From contig NZ_VTFG01000001.1 in NCBI RefSeq assembly GCF_008692035.1, positions 62,001 through 126,000 on the forward strand: DNA of 64,000 bases, given 5' to 3'. Below the pieces are notes generated by a model. That model did no database searches and had not been told where the DNA came from. It was given only the letters and a program-made list of their open reading frames with translations. Shown here one piece after another: positions 47,793 through 56,003 of the stretch; the stretch's first letter is position 1; every line of letters begins with the position of its first letter. Made by a program: the position numbers and the translations under genes. The stretch is from Pseudomonas marginalis (GTDB lineage: Bacteria > Pseudomonadota > Gammaproteobacteria > Pseudomonadales > Pseudomonadaceae).

Positions 47793-48677
47793 ATGCCCGA
47801 CTTTAATCTGCTGATCACCCTGGATGTCTTGCTGGCCGAAGGCAGTGTCGCCCGAGCGGCCAAGCGCTTGCAGTTGAGCCCCTCGGCCATGAGCCGGGCG
47901 CTGGCGCGCTTGCGTGAGACCACCGGCGATCCGCTGTTGGTCCGCGCCGGGCGCGGGCTGGTGCCGACGCCGCGGGCGCAGGCATTGCGTGAGCAGGTCA
48001 GCCGCCTGGTGCAGGACGCCCACGCAGTGCTGCGCCCGGCACACGCCCTGGACCTGGCCCAGGTGGAGCGCACGTTCACCTTGCGCACCAGTGAAGAGTT
48101 CGTCGAAAACTTCGGTCCTGCGTTGCTGGCGCGCATCGCACGGGAGGCGCCTGGTGTACGCCTGCGTTTCGTCAGCAAGACCGACAAGGACAGCACGTTG
48201 CTGCGCGAAGGCAGCGTCGACCTGGAGACCGGTGTGGTCGACCCCGACGCCAGCCCCGAAGTGCTGACCCAGGCGCTGTTTCGCGACCGTTTGATTGGCG
48301 TGGTGCGCAGCGGCCATCCCCTGAGCCAGGGCGACATCAGTGCCGAGCGGTTTGCCCTGGGGCGGCACGTCTATGTCTCGCGGCGCGGGCAGGAGCGCGG
48401 CCAGATCGACGATGGGCTTGAAGCCCTGGGCTTGACGCGGCAGATCGGCACCGTCGTCGCCGGGTTCGCCACGGCCATCGCCCTGGCCCGCGACACCGAC
48501 CTGATTGCCAGCGTGCCCGAACGCTACACTGCCCATCAGCGCGAAGGCCTGTACAGCTTTGCGTTGCCGTTGACGCTGGCACCGTTCACCGTGGCGATGC
48601 TCTGGCATCCGCGGCTGGATGCCGACCTGGCCCACCGCTGGTTGCGCGGGTGCGTGCGTGAGGTGTGCGGGCACTGA
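47793..48677 (+). CDS. LysR-family transcriptional regulator
   Basis: A 294-residue LTTR with the N-terminal winged helix (LLAEGSVARAAKRLQLSPSAMSRALARLR, residues about 13-41) and a C-terminal periplasmic-binding-like effector domain (FTLRTSEEFVENFGPALL onward). Sequence style (VDLETGVVDPDASPEV, FRDRLIGVVRSGHPL) puts it near the NodD/PcpR-like group. It is divergent from the MFS exporter and preceded by a dyad. AAGGAG lies upstream of the ATG. The inducer is unknown. Confidence 0.92.
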   Translation: MPDFNLLITLDVLLAEGSVARAAKRLQLSPSAMSRALARLRETTGDPLLVRAGRGLVPTPRAQALREQVSRLVQDAHAVLRPAHALDLAQVERTFTLRTSEEFVENFGPALLARIAREAPGVRLRFVSKTDKDSTLLREGSVDLETGVVDPDASPEVLTQALFRDRLIGVVRSGHPLSQGDISAERFALGRHVYVSRRGQERGQIDDGLEALGLTRQIGTVVAGFATAIALARDTDLIASVPERYTAHQREGLYSFALPLTLAPFTVAMLWHPRLDADLAHRWLRGCVREVCGH

Positions 48678-48733
48678 ACGGCCTGCAACAGGTACAATCG
48701 CCGCTGCCTTGACGCGAAACCCCAGGAATCTGC

Positions 48734-49399
48734 ATGTTCAGCCTTACCCGCTATACCACACCGTGCCCCGAGCCCATCAATGCCCAGATCCTGCAGATGG
48801 TGGTGGACAACCTCACCGACATCAGCAGCGTCGCACTGCCGCCGAGCAACCTGCTCTACAACATTTACCAATACGCCATCGGCTTTGAGGTGCACCTGTA
48901 CCTGGAGGCAGTGGGCGGGTCGAAGGGGATTGCCGTTGAGTTGATCGTGGCGATGCTCGAGGAGCAGGTGATTGGCTTTTGCCTGTATCTGCCGGTGAAG
49001 GATGATCCTGAGGCCTGTGGCATCGCCTTCATGGCGGTGCAGGCTGGTTTCCGGCGCCAGGGTGTGGCGCGCGGGATGATGGCGGACGTGCTGGCGCGCT
49101 ATCCCCATGCGGAGTTGGCCTGTGCCGTGGAGAAGGTAGCGGCCTTCGAGGCCATGGGGTTTGAAGTGCGGGGTGCGCGGGGCACCCAGGTGTTGATGAA
49201 TACCCGGGACTACGGCACCGATGGCTTGATGGGCGTGTTGGATGTGGCGGCGATCTACAGTTCGCTGGAGGTACGCCAGATCCATACCTACCTGCTGCAA
49301 AAACATGGCAAGCGGGCGATGGTGGACGCCGAGAAACAGCGTGATCGGCACCTCGATCAACTGGCCCGCAAGGTCCAGCTGTTTGTGGCAGGGCGTTAG
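48734..49399 (+). CDS. GNAT-family N-acetyltransferase
   Basis: A 221-residue acetyltransferase. The acetyl-CoA-binding motif A is GIAFMAVQAGFRRQGVARGM (roughly residues 97-116), preceded by the strand VIGFCLYLPV. A C-terminal extension of about 80 residues (VRQIHTYLLQKHGKRAMVDA...) is helical and charged and goes beyond the usual GNAT core. The substrate is unknown. CAGGAAT precedes the ATG. It is followed by the large REPIN with tandem repeats. Confidence 0.83.
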   Translation: MFSLTRYTTPCPEPINAQILQMVVDNLTDISSVALPPSNLLYNIYQYAIGFEVHLYLEAVGGSKGIAVELIVAMLEEQVIGFCLYLPVKDDPEACGIAFMAVQAGFRRQGVARGMMADVLARYPHAELACAVEKVAAFEAMGFEVRGARGTQVLMNTRDYGTDGLMGVLDVAAIYSSLEVRQIHTYLLQKHGKRAMVDAEKQRDRHLDQLARKVQLFVAGR

Positions 49400-49421
49400 C
49401 CTGGCCTGGTTGGCTTTTTTT

Positions 49422-49694
49422 GTGGTGAGCGGGCTTCTGTGGTGAGCTTGCCTCTGTGGTGAGCGGGCTTGTTGTGGTGAGCGGGCTTGCCCCGCGCTGG
49501 GCTGCGAAGCGGCCCCAGAAACAGCCCCGGATCTGCCTGGCACACTGCAGCGCTCTTATCGGGGCCGCTTCGCAGCCCAGCGCGGGGCAAGCCCGCTCAC
49601 CACAACAAGCCTGCTCACCACAACAAGCCTGTTCACCACAACAAGCCTGTTCACCACAACAAGTCTGCTCACCACAGCAAAGTTCGTTTACCAC
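49422..49694. repeat. Compound REPIN: 43-bp inverted repeats flanked by mirror-image tandem repeats
   Basis: This non-coding gap holds almost nothing but repeats. The core is a perfect 43-bp inverted repeat (49474-49516 and 49561-49603) separated by 44 bp, beginning GTGGTGAGCGGGCTTG. On its left are three further copies of the outer motif GTGGTGAGC starting at 49422, 49439 and 49456, with a period of 17-18 bp. On its right the complementary 18-bp unit AACAAGCCTGCTCACCAC is repeated four times (49604-49675), then once in degenerate form to 49694. The REP family differs from the GTGGGAGGGGG type elsewhere in the window. Confidence 0.9.
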
Positions 49695-49711
49695 AGAAGC
49701 TTCTTCAGTCT

Positions 49712-50305
49712 TCAACGCCGTGGGCGGTTGACCATTGCCAGGATGGTCGCCAGCAACTCATCTTGCGCCTCTTCACGGCTGATCTCGCCACTGGCCGCAG
49801 CGTAGGACAACGCTTCCGCAGCGCCCAGCATCGCCCTTAATCCTGCCTGTGATACGTGGCCAAAGGGTTCCAATGCGGCACGGCATTTGTCGAGAAAAAT
49901 CGCCTCGTACTTACGCTTGAGCGCTTCCAGCTCCGGCGAGCTGCTCAGTGCGGCAATCACCCCCGGAATTTCCCGGCCCTGCAATAACACGCAATCGACA
50001 TAGCACGAGGCGATCACCCCGGCGCGTTCTTCCAAGGTCGCGCGGCTGGCGTCGAGGGCTTCGGCAAACACTTGGGTCTGACGCGCGTCGAAGTCTTCAT
50101 ACAGCGCGGCGAGCAGCCCGGCACGGGTGACGAAATGGTCGTAGACCACCGGTTTGGTGACGCCGGCCAGTTCCGCCAGGCGGCCCAGGGTCAGGGCTTC
50201 GGTGCCTTCCTCGCGCACCAGCTGCCAGGCCACCTCCAATAACTGACGCAGGCGATCTTCACGGGACAGGCGACGACGTGGGGCAGGGGATTCAGGGCTT
50301 GACAT
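49712..50305 (-). CDS. TetR-family transcriptional repressor
   Basis: A 197-residue regulator with an N-terminal helix-turn-helix (LLEVAWQLVREEGTEALTLGRLAELAGVTKPVVYDHF, about residues 22-58) and a helical ligand-binding domain. It is divergent from a flavodoxin-fold oxidoreductase that it probably represses through the repeats between them. There is no Shine-Dalgarno sequence; TATATAAG lies only a few bases before the ATG, so the transcript may be nearly leaderless. No alternative methionine is near. Confidence 0.9.
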   Translation of the reverse strand: MSSPESPAPRRRLSREDRLRQLLEVAWQLVREEGTEALTLGRLAELAGVTKPVVYDHFVTRAGLLAALYEDFDARQTQVFAEALDASRATLEERAGVIASCYVDCVLLQGREIPGVIAALSSSPELEALKRKYEAIFLDKCRAALEPFGHVSQAGLRAMLGAAEALSYAAASGEISREEAQDELLATILAMVNRPRR

Positions 50306-50312
50306 GCTTATA

Positions 50313-50355
50313 TACCAAAAGTAACTTGTTGGCGTTAACTTACCAAAAGTAGCTT
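50313..50355. promoter_or_regulatory. Repeated operator between the TetR regulator and oxidoreductase genes
   Basis: TACCAAAAGTAACTT (50313-50327) is repeated with one change as TACCAAAAGTAGCTT (50341-50355), 28 bp apart. Between them AAGTAAC and GTTAACTT give a partial inverted repeat. The array covers the shared divergent promoter, the usual place for a TetR-type operator. Confidence 0.55.
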
Positions 50356-50377
50356 AAACCCAAACGGAGTCAAAGTC

Positions 50378-50977
50378 ATGCACGCACTCATCGTCGTTGC
50401 CCATCACGACCCACAATCCCTCACCCACGCCGTGGCCGCGCAGGTGGCTGCCGGCCTGACTGCTGAGGGCCACACCTTCGAAATCGCCGACCTCGCCGCC
50501 GAAGGCTTCGACCCGCGCTACACCGCCGCCGATCACCGGGTACACCGCACCCAGGCCACGCCCCCGGCCGACGTGCTGGCGGAACAGGCGCGCATCGAGC
50601 GCGCCGATGCCTTGGTGCTGGCGTTCCCGATCTACTGGTGGTCGCTGCCGGGCCTGCTCAAGGGCTGGGTCGACCGTGTGTTCGTCAACGGCTGGGCGAT
50701 CGACTACGGCCCGGATACCCCGGTGGTGAAAAAACTGCGGCATTTGCAGGTGCACTTGCTGGCCCTCGGCGGTGCGGATGACAGCGCGTTTGACCGTCAT
50801 GGCTATGCCAAGGCGATGCGCACCCAAATCGACTACGGCATCTTCGATTACTGCGGGGCGAAGGTGATGACGTCCGAGCTGTTGCTGGATTCGGAAGGCG
50901 GCGCGGCCCCGGCGCATCTGAAGACGGCGAAAGCGATCGGGCAGAGGCTGTTCGAGGCCGAGACGGTCGCCGGTTGA
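50378..50977 (+). CDS. NAD(P)H oxidoreductase, flavodoxin-like fold (NQO1/MdaB type)
   Basis: A 199-residue FMN/FAD oxidoreductase. It opens with ALIVVAHHDPQSLTHAVA, the FMN phosphate-binding loop of the NQO1/Kef-ancillary/MdaB family, and has the flavin-contacting FPIYWWSLPGLLKGWVDRVF in the middle and ALGGADDSAF later. It would reduce quinones or electrophiles with NAD(P)H by two electrons. It is divergent from a TetR repressor, so it is probably induced by a toxic quinone or aldehyde. CGGAG lies upstream of the ATG. Confidence 0.9.
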   Translation: MHALIVVAHHDPQSLTHAVAAQVAAGLTAEGHTFEIADLAAEGFDPRYTAADHRVHRTQATPPADVLAEQARIERADALVLAFPIYWWSLPGLLKGWVDRVFVNGWAIDYGPDTPVVKKLRHLQVHLLALGGADDSAFDRHGYAKAMRTQIDYGIFDYCGAKVMTSELLLDSEGGAAPAHLKTAKAIGQRLFEAETVAG

Positions 50978-50978
50978 T

Positions 50979-51368
50979 TCAACCTTCGCGAAACAGGTCG
51001 TGGGCGTCCAGCAGGCGGTAGGCAATTTCCGGGTTTTTCTCCAGGCCCCGGCGAATCGCCGCCGGGATCGCTTGCCGGGTCTTGCGGCACATGCCTGGCA
51101 GCTCGTCGATGACGATCTGGATGCCGCGCATGCTCTTGACCTCGGTGTGCCCCGGCGCGACATGCACGCGGATGCCCAATAACTCGTGCATCCGCTGTTG
51201 CATGCGCTCCAGGTCTTGCAGGCTTTGCAGGTTTTCCAGGCGCTCGACCAGGCGTTTTTCTTCCTGGCGGGTCAGGCTGAGGATACGCAGGTCGGCGCCG
51301 GGGGCCTCCAGCAGCTGTTCACGGTCGCAGACACAGGCGCCGGGTGGGCAGGGTTGGCGAATGGTCAT
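50979..51368 (-). CDS. Small protein with N-terminal cysteine cluster, unknown function
   Basis: A 129-residue protein I do not recognise. Its N-terminus MTIRQPCPPGACVCDRE places Cys7, Cys12 and Cys14 close together, a possible metal-binding or redox site. The remainder is helical and charged (LTRQEEKRLVERLENLQSLQDLERMQQRM) and ends with a DAHDLF segment. A GGAGG site precedes the ATG at 51368, so the longer frame to 51569 is rejected. It lies 32 bp downstream of the EPSP synthase gene, on the same strand, and could share its transcript. Confidence 0.65.
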   Translation of the reverse strand: MTIRQPCPPGACVCDREQLLEAPGADLRILSLTRQEEKRLVERLENLQSLQDLERMQQRMHELLGIRVHVAPGHTEVKSMRGIQIVIDELPGMCRKTRQAIPAAIRRGLEKNPEIAYRLLDAHDLFREG

Positions 51369-51400
51369 GATCCTTACCTCCCCATTCCGACGCCGTTGAG

Positions 51401-52657
51401 TCAGTCGCTCAACGCGACCCCAAGGCTGCCCAGGGCCTTCCAGTACCCAGGATAGGTCTTGGCCACGCAGTCCGGGTCCTGGATGCGGATCCCCGCGATT
51501 TTCAACCCCGCCAGGGCAAAGCACATGGCGATGCGGTGGTCGGCATGGGTGTCGATCAGGGCGTTGCACGACGTGCCGGCCAGCGCCGGGTCGGCCGCGA
51601 CCAGCAGATCATCGCCTTCAATGCTGGCGAGGCCCGGACGGATCGCATTGAGGCCGTCATGCAGGGCCTGTACGCGATCGCATTCCTTGACCCGCAGGTT
51701 TGCCAGCTCCGTGAAGCGCACCGGGGTGTTGTTGAAGGCAGCCAGCACCGCCAGGGTCGGGATCGCGTCCTGCATCTGCGAACCCACCACGGTGGCCTGC
51801 ATATTCGGGAACTGCGCGATCACCGCCTGGGCCTTGGCGTCCGGTTGGGTGAAGGCGTGGGCGGCCACGCCGATGTCGATGCGGCCACCGGTCAACACTT
51901 CGGCAGCCCACAAGTAGGTGGCGGCGGACGCGTCGGGTTCGATCAGGTAATCATGGGCGGTGTAGCCGGTGGGGGCCACGCGCCAGGTGGTGTCGTCGAC
52001 CACCTCGACCTGGGCGCCGAAGGCCCGCATGCAGTCCAGGGTCAGGTCCACGTAGCCACGGGCACCGATGTCCTTGCCGGTCAGTGCCACTTCAATCGGC
52101 GCTTCGCCGCACGCGGCCAGCATCAACAGGGCGGAGACATACTGGCTGGACAAACCGCCGTCGATCTCGAAGCGCCTGGCCTGGACCTTGCCCACGCCGT
52201 GCACCGTCACCGGCGGGCAACCGGTCGGGCTGTCGACCTGGATACCGTTCCGGCCGAGGGTGGCCAGCAGCGGGCCGATCGGACGTTTCTGCATATACGC
52301 GTCGCCGTCCAGTACCACGGTGCCTTGCACGGTAGCCACGGCGGCCGTCAGGAAGCGCATGGCGGTGCCGGCATTGCCGAGGAACAACGGCTGCGCCGGC
52401 AATTGCAGCTTGCCGGTGCCGGTGACCACGAAGGTGGTGTCGTCCGGCTCGTCGATGGTCACGCCCATCTGGCGCAGGGCCACCGACATATGCCGGGTGT
52501 CATCGCTCTTCAGGGCGCCGCTCAGGCGGCTGGTGCCTTTGGCCAGGGCCGCCAGCAGCAAGGCACGGTTGGTAATGGATTTGGAGCCGGGGGGCGCGAC
52601 CTTGCCATTCAGGGGGAAGTTGGGCGGTGTAACGGTCACGGTTTTCTGCGAACTCAA
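51401..52657 (-). CDS. aroA: 3-phosphoshikimate 1-carboxyvinyltransferase (EPSP synthase), second copy
   Basis: A 418-residue enzyme joining shikimate-3-phosphate with phosphoenolpyruvate in aromatic amino-acid synthesis. The N-terminal PPGSKSITNRALLLAALAKG carries the substrate lysine (Lys26), and the C-terminal DTHADHRIAMCFAL motif is present. The loop around the PEP site reads LGNAGTAMRFLTAA: Gly97 and Thr98 match E. coli Gly96 and Thr97, but the residue equivalent to Pro101 is Phe102. Pseudomonads usually carry AroA fused to prephenate dehydrogenase, so this free enzyme is probably a paralogue. I take the TTG at 52657 as start, because GGAG lies upstream and the family starts SSQKTVTVTPP. 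Confidence 0.85.
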   Translation of the reverse strand: MSSQKTVTVTPPNFPLNGKVAPPGSKSITNRALLLAALAKGTSRLSGALKSDDTRHMSVALRQMGVTIDEPDDTTFVVTGTGKLQLPAQPLFLGNAGTAMRFLTAAVATVQGTVVLDGDAYMQKRPIGPLLATLGRNGIQVDSPTGCPPVTVHGVGKVQARRFEIDGGLSSQYVSALLMLAACGEAPIEVALTGKDIGARGYVDLTLDCMRAFGAQVEVVDDTTWRVAPTGYTAHDYLIEPDASAATYLWAAEVLTGGRIDIGVAAHAFTQPDAKAQAVIAQFPNMQATVVGSQMQDAIPTLAVLAAFNNTPVRFTELANLRVKECDRVQALHDGLNAIRPGLASIEGDDLLVAADPALAGTSCNALIDTHADHRIAMCFALAGLKIAGIRIQDPDCVAKTYPGYWKALGSLGVALSD

Positions 52658-52747
52658 GGTGCAAGGCTCCTGATCAAGGCAAGGTGGTACGGAGTGGCCG
52701 ACGGGCGGACCCGAATAATCGGCCAAAGGTGCGGTGCTTGTCGAGGT

Positions 52748-53302
52748 CTAGCGCTTGCTCAACCAGTAATCGTGCAGTGCCCGTGCGGCCGGTTCGATAG
52801 CGCTGACCCGTTGCTGATGCAGCTTCACATCCAGGTCGGCGGGCAACTCGAAGTTGTCCTGCTCGGCGCACCAGGAGATTTTCTCCAGGTTCGCTGCCTG
52901 CTCCGCGGGCAACTCAGGCCAATTGCCGATAGCGGCGCCACGGATATAACCAAAGCACCATTCTTCGGCGAGGGTCACGACTTGGTCCTGGTGTTCGGTT
53001 TCATCGAAGCGTGCCTTAAAGGCCTTGGCGTCAGTCGCCAGTTGTGCGGCCAGGGTGTTGATATGACGCACGCACAGGTCAAGGAACTGCTGGGCCTCTT
53101 CGGCGCTTTCCCACTCCGGGTTCTGCCCGCCCCAGATCGCCGGGAACCACTCGGCGATGTCCACCTGTGCCGGGCTGGACACCAGCGCGGTGAAGTAGCC
53201 GTCGAGTTCGGCCAGGTTCAGCACCGAATGGTCGTCGCCGTATTTCAACAGGGTTTCTTCGATGAATTCGAAATCGGCGGGGGCGAGGGGTTGGGTGTGC
53301 AT
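52748..53302 (-). CDS. UPF0149 (YgfB/YecA-like) protein
   Basis: A 184-residue soluble, acidic, helical protein. LAPADFEFIEETLLKYGDD and LNLAELDGYFTALVSSP are the family hallmark, followed by EWCFGYIRGAAIG. Family members such as YgfB and YecA have unclear roles; this one lacks the C-terminal SEC-C zinc motif. I start at the ATG at 53302, with AAAGGAT at a good distance, rather than 53308. It is divergent from the enoyl-CoA hydratase-like gene. Confidence 0.82.
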   Translation of the reverse strand: MHTQPLAPADFEFIEETLLKYGDDHSVLNLAELDGYFTALVSSPAQVDIAEWFPAIWGGQNPEWESAEEAQQFLDLCVRHINTLAAQLATDAKAFKARFDETEHQDQVVTLAEEWCFGYIRGAAIGNWPELPAEQAANLEKISWCAEQDNFELPADLDVKLHQQRVSAIEPAARALHDYWLSKR

Positions 53303-53487
53303 GGGCATATCCTTTAAACGTCGAACGCCGCTGATGGGGCGGCTCAAAGCGCGAAGGATGGCGTGTGCCGGGGCTTTTATCCAGCGTCTTTTCCATCGCC
53401 GTTGCCAGTCCCGCTTTTGGCCGATGCGCCGTCACGTACCCTTGTTATAGTTCAGGCCTTATCACTCGCCAGCCAGGGATCACTGCC

Positions 53488-54300
53488 ATGTCCGAATACC
53501 AAGCTTTCGTCGTCGAACTCAGCGGCAACGTAGCCCATGTGCAGATCAACCGCCCGGAAAAGATCAACGCGATGAACGCGGCGTTCTGGACCGAGATCAT
53601 CGACATCTTCCAATGGATCGAAGACACCGACGCCGTACGCGCCGTGGTGCTCAGCGGTGCCGGCAAGCATTTTTCCTCCGGCATCGACCTGATGATGCTC
53701 GCCTCGGTGGCCAACGACTTCGGCAAGGACGTGGGCCGCAATGCGCGCCTGCTGCGGCGCAAGATCCTCGAGCTGCAAGCCTCGTTCAATGCCGTCGATA
53801 ACTGCCGCAAGCCGGTACTGGCGGCGATCCAGGGTTACTGCATCGGTGGCGCCATCGACCTGATCAGCGCCTGCGACATGCGCTACGCGGCTGAAGACGC
53901 GCAATTCTCGATCAAGGAAATCGACATCGGCATGGCCGCCGACGTCGGCACCCTGCAACGCCTGCCACGCATCATCGGCGACGGCATGCTGCGTGAGCTG
54001 GCCTACACCGGCCGCCCGTTCGGTGCCGAGGAGGCGCGCAGCATCGGCCTGGTCAATCGCGTGTATGCCGACCAGGAAAGCCTGTTGGCCGGGGTGTTCG
54101 AGATCGCCCATGAAATCGCGGCCAAGTCGCCGATTGCGGTCACCGGCACCAAGGCCATGATCAGCTACATGCGTGACCATACGGTCAATGACGGTCTGGA
54201 ATACGTTGCCACCTGGAACTCGGCTATGTTGCAATCCAACGACCTGCGCGTGGCCATCGCGGCCCATATGAGCAAGCAGAAACCCGAATTCGTGGATTGA
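53488..54300 (+). CDS. Delta(3,5)-Delta(2,4)-dienoyl-CoA isomerase-like crotonase
   Basis: A 270-residue crotonase-fold enzyme. The oxyanion-hole segments are [13 protein letters not shown] (56-68) and [11 protein letters not shown] (116-126). The pair Glu144 and Asp152, in [19 protein letters not shown], matches the catalytic acidic residues of mammalian ECH1 (Glu196 and Asp204) with the same spacing, so dienoyl-CoA isomerase activity is more likely than simple hydration. It would help oxidise unsaturated fatty acids with odd-numbered double bonds. The frame extends upstream to 53365 without support; CAGGGA precedes 53488. Confidence 0.87.
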   Translation: MSEYQAFVVELSGNVAHVQINRPEKINAMNAAFWTEIIDIFQWIEDTDAVRAVVLSGAGKHFSSGIDLMMLASVANDFGKDVGRNARLLRRKILELQASFNAVDNCRKPVLAAIQGYCIGGAIDLISACDMRYAAEDAQFSIKEIDIGMAADVGTLQRLPRIIGDGMLRELAYTGRPFGAEEARSIGLVNRVYADQESLLAGVFEIAHEIAAKSPIAVTGTKAMISYMRDHTVNDGLEYVATWNSAMLQSNDLRVAIAAHMSKQKPEFVD

Positions 54301-54305
54301 CTGAC

Positions 54306-55139
54306 ATGACCCCAGGCTGGATTACCACAACGCTGCTGGACAACGACGCCCCCGGCGGCTGGGCCGTCGCCCGCAGCCGCGAGGGCTTTTTGCATGACGC
54401 CAACGGCCCGCTGTTCCCTCGGGAATGGCTCAAGCGCCAGGAGCTTTCGGTGTTTGCCGAACACGGCATCGGCCACCTCGACGGTGAGCCGGTGTACCTG
54501 CTGGAACTCGACTCGGCGGGCGAAGTGCCGGGTTGCGGCTGGCAGGGCCTGCGCGGCTTCATGCTGCAAGGTGATCACACCCTCTACAAAGTGCTGGGCT
54601 ACGCCGCGCAGATCGGCACCTGGGCGCGGGAGCATCGGTTCTGCGGCAGTTGCGGCCAGGCCATGGTCCAGGTGCCACGGGAACGGGCGATGTATTGCCA
54701 GGCCTGCGACCTGCGCAGCTACCCACGGATTTCGCCGAGCATGATCGTGCTGGTGACCCGTGGCGACGAGATCCTGCTGGCGCGCTCGCCACGTTTTGTC
54801 ACCGGGGTCTACAGCACCTTGGCCGGCTTTGCCGAGCCGGGTGAGTCGGCCGAGGACTGCCTGATCCGCGAGGTGCGCGAAGAAGTGCAGGTGGAGGTCA
54901 GGAACATCCAGTACATGGGCAGCCAGTGCTGGCCGTTCCCCCATTCGATGATGCTGGGCTTCCATGCCGAGTACGCCGGTGGCGACATCGTGCCCCAGGC
55001 CGACGAGATCGAGGACGCGCAGTGGTTCAGCATCCACGACCTGCCGCCGTTGCCGGCGTCACGCTCGATTGCGCGCTACCTGATCGACCTCTACCTGGCC
55101 CGTCGCCTAGGCCACGCTGAACCAGTGCTGCCAGGCTAG
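54306..55139 (+). CDS. nudC: NADH pyrophosphatase / RNA de-capping Nudix hydrolase
   Basis: A 277-residue NudC protein. It has an N-terminal substrate-recognition domain, a zinc ribbon (CGSCGQ and CQACD), and a Nudix box [20 protein letters not shown] with the catalytic REVREE glutamates. The downstream SQCWPFPHS motif is the NADH-specificity signature. It hydrolyses NADH and removes NAD caps from RNA 5' ends. The ATG at 54306 is used; it begins 6 bp after the isomerase stop, so the two are likely co-transcribed. Its last 33 bp overlap the end of the convergent TSUP gene. Confidence 0.93.
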   Translation: MTPGWITTTLLDNDAPGGWAVARSREGFLHDANGPLFPREWLKRQELSVFAEHGIGHLDGEPVYLLELDSAGEVPGCGWQGLRGFMLQGDHTLYKVLGYAAQIGTWAREHRFCGSCGQAMVQVPRERAMYCQACDLRSYPRISPSMIVLVTRGDEILLARSPRFVTGVYSTLAGFAEPGESAEDCLIREVREEVQVEVRNIQYMGSQCWPFPHSMMLGFHAEYAGGDIVPQADEIEDAQWFSIHDLPPLPASRSIARYLIDLYLARRLGHAEPVLPG

Positions 55140-55886
55140 GCGCACGGTCAGGCCGAGAACCACGGTGATAAACACCGGGCGAATGAATTTGGCGCCGCCG
55201 CTGATCGCGCTGCGCGCGCCAAAAAATGCGCCACACATCACCGACACGCCCATCGCCAGGCCGACAATCCAATCCACCGAGCCGTTGAAGATAAACACCG
55301 ACAGCGCCGCCGCGTTGCTGACGAAGTTCATGCTGCGCGCCACGCCGCTGGCCTTCACCAGGTCGATGGGGTGCAACAGCAGGGTGCTCACGGTCCAGAA
55401 TGCACCGGTACCGGGGCCGGCCACGCCGTCGTAGAAGCCCAGGCCGAAACCCTGGGTGCCTTGCCATTTCTTCTTGATCGGTGCGTCGGCGTCCAGTGGC
55501 GCCTTGGGCGTGCCACCAAACAGCAAATACACACCGCAAGCGAATACGATCACCGGCAGCATTTTGTTGAGGGTTTCGGCGGGCAGGTAGTGGGCAACCA
55601 CCGCACCGGCCAGCGCACCGATCAAGGTGCCGACGATCGCATGCACCCACTGGCGCGGGTGGAACAGCTTGCGACGGTAGAAGGTGAAACTGGCCGTGGC
55701 CGAACCGAAGGTGGAGCTGAGCTTGTTGGTGCCCAGTACCAGGTGGGGCGGCATCCCGGCGGTGAGCAGCGCCGGGGTGGTAAGCAGGCCGCCGCCGCCG
55801 GCGATGGCGTCGATAAAGCCGGCGATAAAGGCCACGACGGCGAGAATGGCGAGGGTGGTGAGGTCTACGCTGAGTTCGAAAGGCAT
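55107..55886 (-). CDS. TSUP-family membrane permease (TauE/SafE)
   Basis: A 259-residue integral membrane protein with about eight helices in two related halves. The motif [30 protein letters not shown] in the first half, and [18 protein letters not shown] in the second, are typical of the TauE/SafE/YfcA family of sulphur-compound or organic-anion permeases. The substrate is unknown. The C-terminus is encoded by the complement of the end of nudC (33-bp tail-to-tail overlap). Confidence 0.9.
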   Translation of the reverse strand: MPFELSVDLTTLAILAVVAFIAGFIDAIAGGGGLLTTPALLTAGMPPHLVLGTNKLSSTFGSATASFTFYRRKLFHPRQWVHAIVGTLIGALAGAVVAHYLPAETLNKMLPVIVFACGVYLLFGGTPKAPLDADAPIKKKWQGTQGFGLGFYDGVAGPGTGAFWTVSTLLLHPIDLVKASGVARSMNFVSNAAALSVFIFNGSVDWIVGLAMGVSVMCGAFFGARSAISGGAKFIRPVFITVVLGLTVRLAWQHWFSVA

Positions 55887-55956
55887 GGGAGGGCTTATGG
55901 TTGGCAGGGCGCTGTGCGAAGGGGCGCCATCTTACCTGCCTGATGTGCGCAGAACC

Positions 55957-55986
55957 AACTGTGGGAGCAAGCCCTCTCCCACAGTT
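55957..55986. repeat. Degenerate REP palindrome before the TSUP gene
   Basis: AACTGTGGGAG and CTCCCACAGTT form a perfect 11-bp stem with a short loop (CAAGCCCT). It resembles the GTGGGAG REP type but lacks the G-rich head. It lies between the TSUP and phosphatidylcholine synthase genes, 18 bp after the stop of the latter. Confidence 0.75.
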
Positions 55987-56003
55987 GAACAGTGTTCATC
56001 TGG

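Noticed and set aside
49604..49694. Regular 18-bp repeats considered as a CRISPR array
   Set aside because: Units are contiguous with no spacers and are copies of the REP tip; there are no cas genes.
49029..49715. Repetitive Cys-rich frame with CCGEQA repeats
   Set aside because: It is a translation of the REPIN tandem repeats, not a gene.
53365..53487. 41-residue N-terminal extension of the dienoyl-CoA isomerase
   Set aside because: No ribosome-binding site; the crotonase fold begins just after the ATG at 53488.
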